Origin: UBA1952 sp965200035
GTDB lineage: Bacteria; Bacteroidota; Bacteroidia; Chitinophagales; Chitinophagaceae
Direction of reading: 5' to 3'
Length of the DNA stretch: 64,000 bases
Assembly: GCA_965200035.1 (NCBI GenBank)
Contig: OZ241334.1
Location: 2,790,001-2,854,000 of the forward strand
Shown here one piece after another: positions 16,612-24,243 of the stretch (position 1 is its first letter; each line of letters begins with the position of its first letter). Made by a program: the position numbers and the translations under genes. Below the pieces are notes generated by a model that had not been told where the DNA came from, ran no database searches, and worked only from the letters and a program-made list of their open reading frames with translations.

Positions 16612-16658
16612 GCAACGGCCGTGGAATCTTATACTGCATGTGGATAGAAATGAGCATT

Positions 16659-17402
16659 TCAACTTGCCTTTGCAGGATACGCTTCTCCGTCTACGAGAAT
16701 ATCCGTCAATCCTGGATGCAGCTTCAAAATGTTGAGGTCGGTCAGCTTCGGGCATTTCTCAATACGCAGTTTCTTCAGCTTCGTACACTCATTGATCCCT
16801 TCCGGACTCCAAAGGGCTTTATCCCTGCTTAGACTGAGTTCTGTAAGCTCCCTTAGAAACCCGATGCCCTTCAATGTTTCAATTTTTGACTGATACACAT
16901 GCAATATCTGCAGCGCCTGTAACGAAGAGCAGGCCGTAAGGTCTTTGCCGATATATTTTGTCAGGACCAGGCTACTAAGTTGTATTGCTGAGAACACGCT
17001 TTCAATTCCCTTCCAGTATTCAGCGCCCACCTGCCTCAGCTCCGGAAACCGGGTAAGGTCTATATCGAACCGTTGTTTTTCCTGAAATGAGATTTGCTGA
17101 AGCTTTTGCAGGCTGTAGATGCTTTCAAACGAATCAATCTCCTTGATTACGCTAAATCCATAGAACAGGACACTGGTGAGCTGCCCGCCAAGGCATTCCA
17201 GCGCATTAAAGTCAGGAATCACCTGGGCAGTTCCTGTAGGACCGGTCAGGTGTATCTCCGGGCACCGGTGCTCTAAGGCAGCCTGCACGCCCTGTTCGAA
17301 TGTATGAGCATGTATGACAACATAAGTTCCCCTTCTGCCGGTCCGGACTACCGGTGAATTGGTAATGCCGGATTGCGGCGGCTGATTTTCATAAATATCC
17401 AT
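16659..17402 (-). CDS. Leucine-rich-repeat protein
   Basis: About 247 residues starting at MDIYENQPPQ (ATG at 17402; an ATG 33 bases upstream is less likely). At least five irregular LRRs are visible, for example LQALQILHVYQSKIETLKGI, LRELTELSLSRDKALWSPEG and CTKLKKLRIEKCPKLTDLNI. There is no signal peptide, so it is probably cytoplasmic. LRRs mediate protein binding; the partner is unknown. It lies next to the left end of the mobilization module and could be cargo. Confidence 0.6.
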   Translation of the reverse strand: MDIYENQPPQSGITNSPVVRTGRRGTYVVIHAHTFEQGVQAALEHRCPEIHLTGPTGTAQVIPDFNALECLGGQLTSVLFYGFSVIKEIDSFESIYSLQKLQQISFQEKQRFDIDLTRFPELRQVGAEYWKGIESVFSAIQLSSLVLTKYIGKDLTACSSLQALQILHVYQSKIETLKGIGFLRELTELSLSRDKALWSPEGINECTKLKKLRIEKCPKLTDLNILKLHPGLTDILVDGEAYPAKAS

Positions 17403-17822
17403 ACTAATTGATTTAATGGCCGCAGACGCGGGCATCCCGGCAGATTATAAACCATTAAAAAGCAGGATGGTTTGAGACGGCGGTTATGCCCTGGCTTCAA
17501 AACCGCTGTGGAAGCACACCATCCAAAGTTTCTTTTTCAGTCGAAACGGATAAAAAGGGCAGCTAAGGTGTGCCCCGTTTTCAGACTGTTTAAAATCCGG
17601 CAAAAGACTACGGCATAACGGCAGTCACTTGCATCTCTTAGATTCCCTCAAAGCCTTGCCTTCCGGCCTTCGGCACTTATTCCGTTTCCTTTTGCCCCGC
17701 TATCCGGGGCTCCTTTTTACGCTTTCTTTTTTTCCGTTTTTTCTTTTGAAAAAGAGCTTTTCGGGGCAGGCGGCTGAAAAGAAAAAAGTAAACCGAATAG
17801 TTCACCAATAAAAAACAGTGTT
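17403..17822. other. Gene-less leader region before ssb
   Basis: 420 bases between the LRR gene and ssb. The only structure I support is the stem-loop at 17694-17717. A 60-codon rightward frame (17629-17811) is low-complexity Phe/Leu/Pro/Lys and I do not call it a gene. Confidence 0.5.
17694..17717 (+). terminator. Stem-loop with T-run upstream of ssb (terminator or attenuator)
   Basis: GCCCCG CTATC CGGGGC is followed by TCCTTTTT, and pyrimidine-rich runs continue downstream. It lies about 105 bases before ssb and could end upstream transcription or attenuate the module's operon. Confidence 0.55.
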
Positions 17823-18176
17823 ATGGAAATCACAGGAAGAGTAACAAGGGACGCCGAAGCGAAAACAACGCAGTCCGGCAAAGAACTGGCAGCATTCAGC
17901 ATCGCCATCAACGACAGCTACAAGCCTAAAGGCGGGGAGCTGAAAACAATTACCACCTACATCAAATGCACCTATTGGCGCAGCAGCAGGGTAGCAGAGT
18001 GGCTCCGGAAAGGAACGCTGGTGCAGCTATCAGGGCGTATCGGTATGGACGTGTACAACAACATGGACGGTAATGCGGTCGGCTCGCTCACTTTCAATGT
18101 GGGCGAGATTAAAGTGCTGGCTTTTCCCCGCAGAACGGACGTAGCGCACCGCAGGATTTACTGCCGATGGTTTTAA
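17823..18176 (+). CDS. ssb: Single-stranded DNA-binding protein, C-terminus frameshifted
   Basis: MEITGRVTRDAEAKTTQSGK opens an OB-fold SSB; TYIKCTYWRSSRVAEWLRKG and VQLSGRIGMDVY are typical core strands. SSB coats single-stranded DNA in replication or transfer. After residue about 107 the frame runs into RRIYCRWF and a stop at 18174. In the +1 frame from about 18145 the sequence reads TADGFKASLSPLCEQGENLP, which looks like the original C-terminal tail. So the gene seems to have one extra base (or two lost) near 18142-18145. The truncated product keeps the OB fold. Confidence 0.8.
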   Translation: MEITGRVTRDAEAKTTQSGKELAAFSIAINDSYKPKGGELKTITTYIKCTYWRSSRVAEWLRKGTLVQLSGRIGMDVYNNMDGNAVGSLTFNVGEIKVLAFPRRTDVAHRRIYCRWF

Positions 18177-18225
18177 GGCATCGCTTTCTCCCCTCTGTGA
18201 GCAGGGGGAGAACCTGCCGGACAGG

Positions 18226-19149
18226 ACGCAAGCAGAACCGGAGTTCTTTAAATCACTTGCCATCCTGAGCAGCCTCTACGGGATTACTACGCTGGACGTA
18301 TCCGGTAAGCCTTATCCCTACAATATCCTGCTGGCACATTGGGATGCCAAAAGATTGCTCAATCAGGCAGTCCAACCCATAGAACTGGCTATCGTAAAGG
18401 ATGGAGACGATCAGGTGCGGCTTTCCACAAAGATGACCTTCAACACAGGTACAAGCCTTTATTACATTCCTTTGCTTCCCCTTTACAGACTCCTGAAAAC
18501 ACGAAAGCAGAAGCAGGCGGCCAGTTTGTTGTTGTCCGTCTGCGCTTATCTGTTTCAGGAAGCCGGTATTCCTTGCTACAGCGGGTATTGCAGCGCACTT
18601 GCCTATTACTATGACATGATTGAGGAATGGGCGTTACAGGATATAGACGGTTTCGGTATTGAAGATGTGAACAGGAATATATCAGAGATCAACGAGGCAA
18701 AATATTACGGGGAAGTAATGCTGCGCAGGATAAGAGCCGGTCATAACCTTGAGCAGTTAGCCAGCCGCACGGAATCCTTTAAGGCGGCGGACGCATTTGA
18801 GCAGGACTGCCTGCGTGTTGCACAGGCCGCAGTAGCGTTACGCAACGACTACGCAGGGTACAAAATATTCCGGAACGTCATCCCGCCTGAAGAAGAAGAT
18901 GAGGATGAGCAGGAAATTATCAGAGCGGAACAGTACATCTCCTTTGTCGCGGAAAATAAGGGCTGGCTGGCTGAAAACATTTTCCAAATAGTAAACAACG
19001 AGTTCAACGAATGCACCTATATGGAAGAGCCGCAGGTGATACAGGTTTTCAACGACCCTGATGCAGCACTTCTGGAAGGACTTGATTTTGAGCATCGCCT
19101 CTTTTCTCTGATAGATAATTTATGCAGCCTTTTAAACGATTTGCCATGA
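18226..19149 (+). CDS. PRTRC-cassette protein F-like, no own start codon visible
   Basis: The open frame runs without a break from the displaced SSB tail (GFKASLSPLCEQGENLPD) into EPEFFKSLAILSSLYGITTL and on to FEHRLFSLIDNLCSLLNDLP. The only in-frame start is a TTG at 18355 inside the domain. Content and position before PRTRC B and ThiF match the PRTRC F-type protein of Bacteroidetes plasmids. Normally proteins E and C stand between ssb and F; they are missing here, so a deletion probably fused ssb to F. It ends ATGA-overlapped with the next gene. Function of PRTRC cassettes (ParB/ThiF-related, plasmid-borne) is not established. Confidence 0.55.
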   Translation, partial: TQAEPEFFKSLAILSSLYGITTLDVSGKPYPYNILLAHWDAKRLLNQAVQPIELAIVKDGDDQVRLSTKMTFNTGTSLYYIPLLPLYRLLKTRKQKQAASLLLSVCAYLFQEAGIPCYSGYCSALAYYYDMIEEWALQDIDGFGIEDVNRNISEINEAKYYGEVMLRRIRAGHNLEQLASRTESFKAADAFEQDCLRVAQAAVALRNDYAGYKIFRNVIPPEEEDEDEQEIIRAEQYISFVAENKGWLAENIFQIVNNEFNECTYMEEPQVIQVFNDPDAALLEGLDFEHRLFSLIDNLCSLLNDLP

Positions 19150-19858
19150 ATGACATCACCCAACAATTCGGAACCCTGTACCACCCGGTAAAAGCCTTCG
19201 TGGTTTACCGGAAACAAAGCGAACAGGATATTTATGTGGAAGCCTATGATATGGACGCTCGTGGCTTTCCGATCAACGCCCATCCGCTGAGCGTCCGCGA
19301 AAGTACGGCGCTTGCCAAAGCGCTGGACTGTAATGAAGACCTGAAGCGCAGCTTTTTAAAGCCTTCCGGACTATTGCCAAAAAATGTGCTGTACCTCAAT
19401 TCAGGGGCAAAAGGATTTGCGCTGTGGCATACGCCCGCCATGCAGGTGAACCTGTTGTTTAGAGAAGACCTGACCATCCCCTGCGGTCATGCATCCGTAC
19501 CACCCCTGCTTTGGGTAGCCTCCAAAGAAAGCCTGCATATTTATGCACTTGCTAAAGATGAACAACCCGATGAGCAGACCCCGCTCTGCCATGCCCCTTC
19601 TTCAATGTCTATGAAGACGGCAGGGTATGCATGGGCAATGTCAGTATCAGCATCCCACCCGAATGCGGGCTGGAAGAATTTATGCAGCTATGGGAAGGAT
19701 ACTTTTGGAACAGCTATTTCAGCCACGTCTTTAGTGGCCACCAGCCGGTAAAAGGAAATATCGTTCAGCTATGGCAGGGGCTGGTTGGCAGCCGCCGGAA
19801 GTTCCCCAAAAAATCTTTAATCAAAAATGGTTTCACCGTTAAAAGCTTATTGCAATGA
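19146..19858 (+). pseudogene. PRTRC system protein B, frameshifted
   Basis: Starts ATG 19146 (ATGA overlap with F). MNDITQQFGTLYHPVKAFVV and LYLNSGAKGFALWHTPAMQV are PRTRC B features. At about 19594-19600 (GCCCCTTC) one base is missing: the frame leaves CHAP, and the -1 frame continues FFNVYEDGRVCMGNVSISIP to FPKKSLIKNGFTVKSLLQ. The two halves together give a full-length protein of about 237 residues. Its stop overlaps the next ATG. Broken gene or sequence error. Confidence 0.7.
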
Positions 19859-20666
19859 ATACGCTGCCCGCGATCCACTTTACCGATAACAGCCTGATTA
19901 ATCCGGTCAATCCCATTACTGTTAATCTCATCGGCGCAGGCGGTACGGGCAGCCAGATGCTGACCGCTCTTGCAAGAATGAACCATTCCCTGATTGCTTT
20001 AGGCCATGCAGGGATGCAACTCAACCTCTAGACGATGATCTGGTCACCACCGCCAATCAGGGCAGGCAGCTATTTGCAGACTGCGAAGTCGGCCTGTGCA
20101 AATCGGTTGTGCTGATTAACCGCATCAACCGTTTCTTTGGTACTAATTGGAGAGCAGTGCCAAAGCGTTTTTCTTCAGCTATGCTGAGCAGGTTGCCGGA
20201 TAAAGGGAAAGCAAATATTTTTATAAGCTGTGTGGACACAGCCGTCGCAAGATTTGATATTGCAGCCGCTTTAACAATGCTCAAAGATTGCAGGGGGCTT
20301 GATCGCAGCAGGCCGCTGTACTGGCTGGATTTCGGCAACAGCCGCTACACCGGTCAGGTGATCCTGTCCACTATCGGCAGCATCCGTCAGCCGGAATCTG
20401 AACGATTTAGTCCTGTGGCAGATTTACCCTTCGTTACGGAAGAGTACAAAGACCTGCTCGAAGCGCAGGATGACCGCAACGAGCCAAGCTGCTCACTGGC
20501 CGAAGCGCTGGATAAACAGGACCTGTTTATCAATTCAACACTGGCCGGCATGGGAGCCTCGCTTTTATGGAACCTGTTCCGCGAAGGAATGACCGAAAAC
20601 AGGGGCTTTTTTCTTAACCTGAAGGATTTTACCACCAACCCCGTTAAAATGGCCGGACGGGCTTAA
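19855..20666 (+). pseudogene. PRTRC system ThiF-family protein, frameshifted
   Basis: The N-terminus (PITVNLIGAGGTGSQMLTAL) has the Rossmann GxGGxGS nucleotide motif of ThiF/E1-like adenylating enzymes. At about 20029 (CTCTAGACGATGAT) a base is lost; the other frame continues DDDLVTTANQGRQLFADCEV, then PLYWLDFGNSRYTGQVIL to NPVKMAGRA. The complete protein would be about 269 residues. ThiF-like enzymes adenylate the C-termini of ubiquitin-like proteins; the substrate in PRTRC cassettes is unknown. Last gene of the cassette. Confidence 0.72.
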
Positions 20667-21058
20667 AAACGGCCCGCACGTTGCAACGTGCCTTCGTTTC
20701 CCTGCGGCACAATGCGGCGGGCGTGAAGCGGACAAAGCAGTCAAAAAATTTCCACTACAGCGCAGATACAGCAATGAGAAATTTTTTAACAGCTTTTGAA
20801 ATTTATTGCAAGATCGTATTGCAGCAGGGTTCATAGAGGCTGGCTTATTTTAGGCCGGCTTTTCTTTTTATTTATCTGAATGCCATTACAACAGCTACGT
20901 AAAAGCTGCCTGTCTTTACCCGCTGACTTCGCGGTTTTCATCTGCTACTTCAGCCGGTGACAGGCGGTGAAGCGGAAGCAGGCCATTGTTTGCATAGGAT
21001 CAATGCTGATTTCAAGGACACAAAAAAGGCGGGTTATAAACCCGCCGTCAGTCTTTCT
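20667..21058. other. Gene-less region with perfect palindrome
   Basis: 392 bases after the PRTRC genes. It holds the 16-bp palindrome at 20676-20691 and a GGCCGGC-rich segment near 20850. No gene seen. Confidence 0.5.
20676..20691. repeat. 16-bp perfect palindrome
   Basis: GCACGTTGCAACGTGC reads the same on both strands. It lies 10 bases after the ThiF-like stop in the plasmid-type module, so it may be a partition or replication-protein binding site. No iteron array accompanies it. Confidence 0.7.
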
Positions 21059-21340
21059 TTATAGTTGCCTGAGCTTTTCACTCAGTTCTACCAATCCCGC
21101 TTTATGCAGGCATTCCCCTGCTATTGCGCCCAGCTCTTCTACGGACTCCTTGTTCATGACCCCTAATAGCTCGGCGTTCCCGCCCTCTTCTTTGATCAGT
21201 CCCTTCTGAATGACCTGCGCCAGCAGCAACGCGTTTTTACGGGTGATCTTCAGGTCGATCTTTACCGCCTCGTTCATTCCCGGTACGCTTAAAAAAAGGT
21301 CGTACACCTGTTTCAAATCTTTCATCTTTTCCATCTGCAC
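21059..21340 (-). CDS. Small conserved-looking protein of plasmid module
   Basis: 93 residues, helical, no signal (MQMEKMKDLKQVYDLFLSVP). It is divergent from the primase-like gene, with about 130 bases between. Composition is clearly coding, and the gene keeps company with PRTRC and mobilization genes. No domain recognised; a small cytoplasmic regulatory or accessory protein is possible. Confidence 0.55.
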   Translation of the reverse strand: MQMEKMKDLKQVYDLFLSVPGMNEAVKIDLKITRKNALLLAQVIQKGLIKEEGGNAELLGVMNKESVEELGAIAGECLHKAGLVELSEKLRQL

Positions 21341-21472
21341 ATTTTTTGTTTACGGCTAATTTAAATACTGCAGACCGAACTCATGGCAGCCCTTCAGAAT
21401 TTGAAGGGCTTCGTGTTACGTGGAAATACCCATCTACTTTTGATTCGTGAAGATGAAAAGAGGAGGCAGACA

Positions 21473-22402
21473 ATGGCAAACAATCAACAGCTGACTATAG
21501 CGCAGGCGAAACAAACGGACATGGTGGGATACTTCCACCGGCTGGGTTTCCGGCCTGCAAAAATCCGGGGGTATGACCATTGGTACCTTTCACCGCTGCA
21601 TGAAGAAAATACCCCATCCTTTAAGATCAACAGCAGGCTGAACCGGTGGTTTGATTTCGGTTTGGGCAAAGGGGGCAACATGGTGGACTTCGGCGTCCTG
21701 TTTCATGGCTGTAGTGTGAAAGATTTCCTGGTCAGGCTGGGCGGTGATTTTTCCTTTCAGCAGATACAACCACTTATCGCCGGAGTAGGTGGATTGGTAC
21801 GTGTCGCGGAGCCACAACAAAGGATCACAATACAATCTGAAAAAGAGCTGACATCGCCGGCGCTGATGTCCTATCTGAGCCAGCGGAAAATTGCGGCAGA
21901 CATTGCACGAAACTATTGCCGGCAAATCACTTATTCTTATAACAAGAGAACCTATTATGCTATCGGTTTTAAGAACGATTCCGGAGGTTTTGAAATCCGC
22001 AGTAAAAATGCCAAGCTGAGCAGCTCACCAAAAGGCATTACCTGCCTTAAAAATGGCGGTGAAAAGCTGGCCGTTTTCGAAGGCTTTATGGATTTTCTTT
22101 CCTACAGGTCTATGTTGCCTGAACGGCAGGCAACCGACTGCGATTACCTCATCCTGAACTCGACTTCCTTCCTGGAAAAATCCATGCCGCTCATGAATGA
22201 CTACAACGAAAAATTGTTGTTCCTGGACCACGACCCAACCGGCCGGAAGTTTACCAGCCAGCTATTAGAACTAAAGTCCGGCTACCGGAACCAGAGCAGT
22301 CTGTACACCGGTTTTAAAGACCTGAATGAATGGTTGGTAAATGGCGGTAGCAAGGATGATTTGAAAAAGACAAAAAGCATGAGAGAAGGCCGGGGCTTAT
22401 AA
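21473..22402 (+). CDS. Primase-like protein with CHC2-like and Toprim domains
   Basis: 309 residues from ATG 21473 (MANNQQLTIAQAKQ); a frame extends 30 codons upstream but has weaker character. The segment HWYLSPLHEENTPSFKINSR, then WFDFGLGKGGNMVDFG, is the fold signature of the DnaG-type zinc-binding domain, but the metal Cys are absent. A Toprim domain follows (LAVFEGFMDFLSYR, LLFLDHDPTGRKF, with conserved Glu and DxD-like Asp). Such proteins occur on Bacteroidetes plasmids and ICEs beside mobilization genes, probably priming the transferred strand; that role is inference. Confidence 0.75.
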   Translation: MANNQQLTIAQAKQTDMVGYFHRLGFRPAKIRGYDHWYLSPLHEENTPSFKINSRLNRWFDFGLGKGGNMVDFGVLFHGCSVKDFLVRLGGDFSFQQIQPLIAGVGGLVRVAEPQQRITIQSEKELTSPALMSYLSQRKIAADIARNYCRQITYSYNKRTYYAIGFKNDSGGFEIRSKNAKLSSSPKGITCLKNGGEKLAVFEGFMDFLSYRSMLPERQATDCDYLILNSTSFLEKSMPLMNDYNEKLLFLDHDPTGRKFTSQLLELKSGYRNQSSLYTGFKDLNEWLVNGGSKDDLKKTKSMREGRGL

Positions 22403-22443
22403 GACGGCTAAAAATGAAATAAGCCTTGGTAAGGCAGGGGAGA

Positions 22444-22500
22444 TTGCCGGTTTTTGTGCAATCGGCAAGATGTCCGGTTGTTTCACAAACCGAATCTTGC
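22444..22500. other. Candidate oriT: nested inverted repeats upstream of mobC
   Basis: TTGCCG (22444-22449) pairs with CGGCAA (22463-22468), and GCAAGAT (22465-22471) pairs with ATCTTGC (22494-22500) around an inner CCGGTT/AACCG stem. Inverted repeats in the gap before a relaxase operon are the usual oriT setting. The nick site cannot be assigned from sequence alone. Confidence 0.45.
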
Positions 22501-22572
22501 GCCCCTTCACTCGGAACTCGTGGGGCGGGAGACTGCAATGAATTGATTATTGACAAGTGAAAATGATAAGTG

Positions 22573-22962
22573 ATGAAAGAAGAAAACAACAACAGAACAC
22601 AATGGCTGCATGTGCGGCTGACTGAAGAGGAATTCAAGACCGTTGGCAAGGCTTATGGCCAAACTGCAGAACGGACTTTGAGTGACTTTTTGCGCAAGAT
22701 GGTACTGCGTAAACCGCTCATTGGGAAGGTGCGTAACCAGTCGATGGATGAGCTGATGAACGAGTTGATCGCCTTGCGCAAGGAGCTGAATATGGCCGGA
22801 CACAACTTCAATCAGGCGATCAAAAAGCTCAATAGTCTGAAGGATGGCAGGGAGGTGCAGAGCTGGATTCTGACCTATGATATTGACCGGAAAAAGCTGA
22901 ATGCTGAGATCGAAAAGATCAGCAGCCGGTTCAATGCAATGGCGCAGTCATGGTTGCAGTGA
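22573..22962 (+). CDS. mobC: MobC-family relaxosome accessory protein
   Basis: 129 residues; ATG at 22573 follows an in-frame GTG. The ribbon-helix-helix opening (TQWLHVRLTEEEFKTVGKAY) and the helical tail (LIALRKELNMAGHNFNQAIK) match the bacterial mobilization protein MobC family. These proteins bind oriT and help the relaxase open the strands. It overlaps mobA by 13 bases, indicating one operon. Confidence 0.85.
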   Translation: MKEENNNRTQWLHVRLTEEEFKTVGKAYGQTAERTLSDFLRKMVLRKPLIGKVRNQSMDELMNELIALRKELNMAGHNFNQAIKKLNSLKDGREVQSWILTYDIDRKKLNAEIEKISSRFNAMAQSWLQ

Positions 22963-24230
22963 TAGGAACCGGCCACTCAATCCGCAACATCTTTTTCTAC
23001 AATGAACAGAAGGTGGAAGAGGGCGTGGCGGATTGTATCATGGCCGGAAATTATCCGCTGGAACTCGACCAGTTGAACCAGAATCACCGGCTCAACCGGC
23101 TCGTCCGGCAGGCAGAACTGAATGAAAAGGTGAAACGGAACAGCGTGCATATCTCACTGAATTTCTCACCGGCCGAACAGTTTTCCAGGCAGCAGTTGCA
23201 GGAAATGGCAACTGAATATATGGATCGGATCGGCTTTGGCGACCAGCCTTACCTGGTCTACAAGCATAATGATTCTGGTCATCCGCACATCCATATTGTA
23301 TCCATTAAAGTCAGGTCGGACGGCAGCCGGATAGATACACAGAACATTGGCAGGAACCAGTCGGAAACAGCCAGAAAGGAGATGGAAATCAAATACGGAC
23401 TGATCAAAGCAGAAGACATGAAGCTGGAATTTTCAATGAAGCCGGCCAATGCACAGAAGGTTTATTACGGAAGAATGGATTCAAGAAGAGCGATTGCCAA
23501 TGTACTGGCACAGGTGCTGGACAATTATAAATACACTTCACTTCCCGAGCTTAATGCGATCCTGAAGCAGTACAATATCTCCGCAGACCGGGGCAGCGAG
23601 GAAAGTGCGATGTTCAAAAAGAAAGGACTGCATTACCGGATACTGGACGAACTGGGAAATAAGATCGGTACACCTATAAAGGCCAGTTCATTTTATAATA
23701 AGCCGACCCTGAGTAACCTGGAAGAGCGGTTTGCAAAGAACGTTCCGGCAAAGAAAGCATTGATAGCATCCGTGCGAAGCACCATAGATCTCGCCCTGCT
23801 CAGAAGTGGATCTCGCAGCCTTCAGGAATGGGAAAGCACGTTGAAAAGGAATGGGATTGATCTGATGTTCCGGCAGAATGCCGAAGGCAGGATTTACGGG
23901 ATCACCTATATCGACCATAAGAACAAGGTAGCATTCAATGGCAGCGATCTGGGAAAAGCCTACAGTGCCAAAGCCGTGCTCGAAAGTTTTGCGTTACCGG
24001 AAAGCAGGCAAAATAATTTGCCGTTTGCTGAAAGTAGGGTAGAGGAGGACAAGATGAACTTCAAAAACGATGCACAAAAATTACCGGTTTCAGGAAGTAA
24101 TAATGGTTCCGTTTCGCCGCCATCGGAAAGCCTGCTGGATATTTTATTGCAGGCGGAACAGGTCAGCGGATACGTCCCCTATGAGCTGAGCGGTAAGAAG
24201 AAAAGAAAGAAAAAAGGTAAACGAATTTAA
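22950..24230 (+). CDS. mobA: MobA-type relaxase
   Basis: 426 residues. The N-terminal relaxase domain has YLVYKHNDSGHPHIHIVSIK at residues about 100-119, the metal-binding His cluster (motif III) of MOBP/MOBB-like HUH relaxases. FFYNEQKVEEGVADCI at the start carries a candidate catalytic Tyr (FFYNEQKV, residue about 15). The C-terminal half is helical, ending in a very basic GKKKRKKKGKR tail. It would nick oriT and pilot the strand to the coupling protein encoded next. Confidence 0.85.
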   Translation: MVAVIGTGHSIRNIFFYNEQKVEEGVADCIMAGNYPLELDQLNQNHRLNRLVRQAELNEKVKRNSVHISLNFSPAEQFSRQQLQEMATEYMDRIGFGDQPYLVYKHNDSGHPHIHIVSIKVRSDGSRIDTQNIGRNQSETARKEMEIKYGLIKAEDMKLEFSMKPANAQKVYYGRMDSRRAIANVLAQVLDNYKYTSLPELNAILKQYNISADRGSEESAMFKKKGLHYRILDELGNKIGTPIKASSFYNKPTLSNLEERFAKNVPAKKALIASVRSTIDLALLRSGSRSLQEWESTLKRNGIDLMFRQNAEGRIYGITYIDHKNKVAFNGSDLGKAYSAKAVLESFALPESRQNNLPFAESRVEEDKMNFKNDAQKLPVSGSNNGSVSPPSESLLDILLQAEQVSGYVPYELSGKKKRKKKGKRI

Positions 24231-24243
24231 AAACAAAAACATC

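Noticed and set aside
17629..17811. 60-codon frame before ssb
   Set aside because: Low-complexity hydrophobic/basic composition caused by pyrimidine and A runs; overlaps a terminator-like hairpin; no homology pattern.
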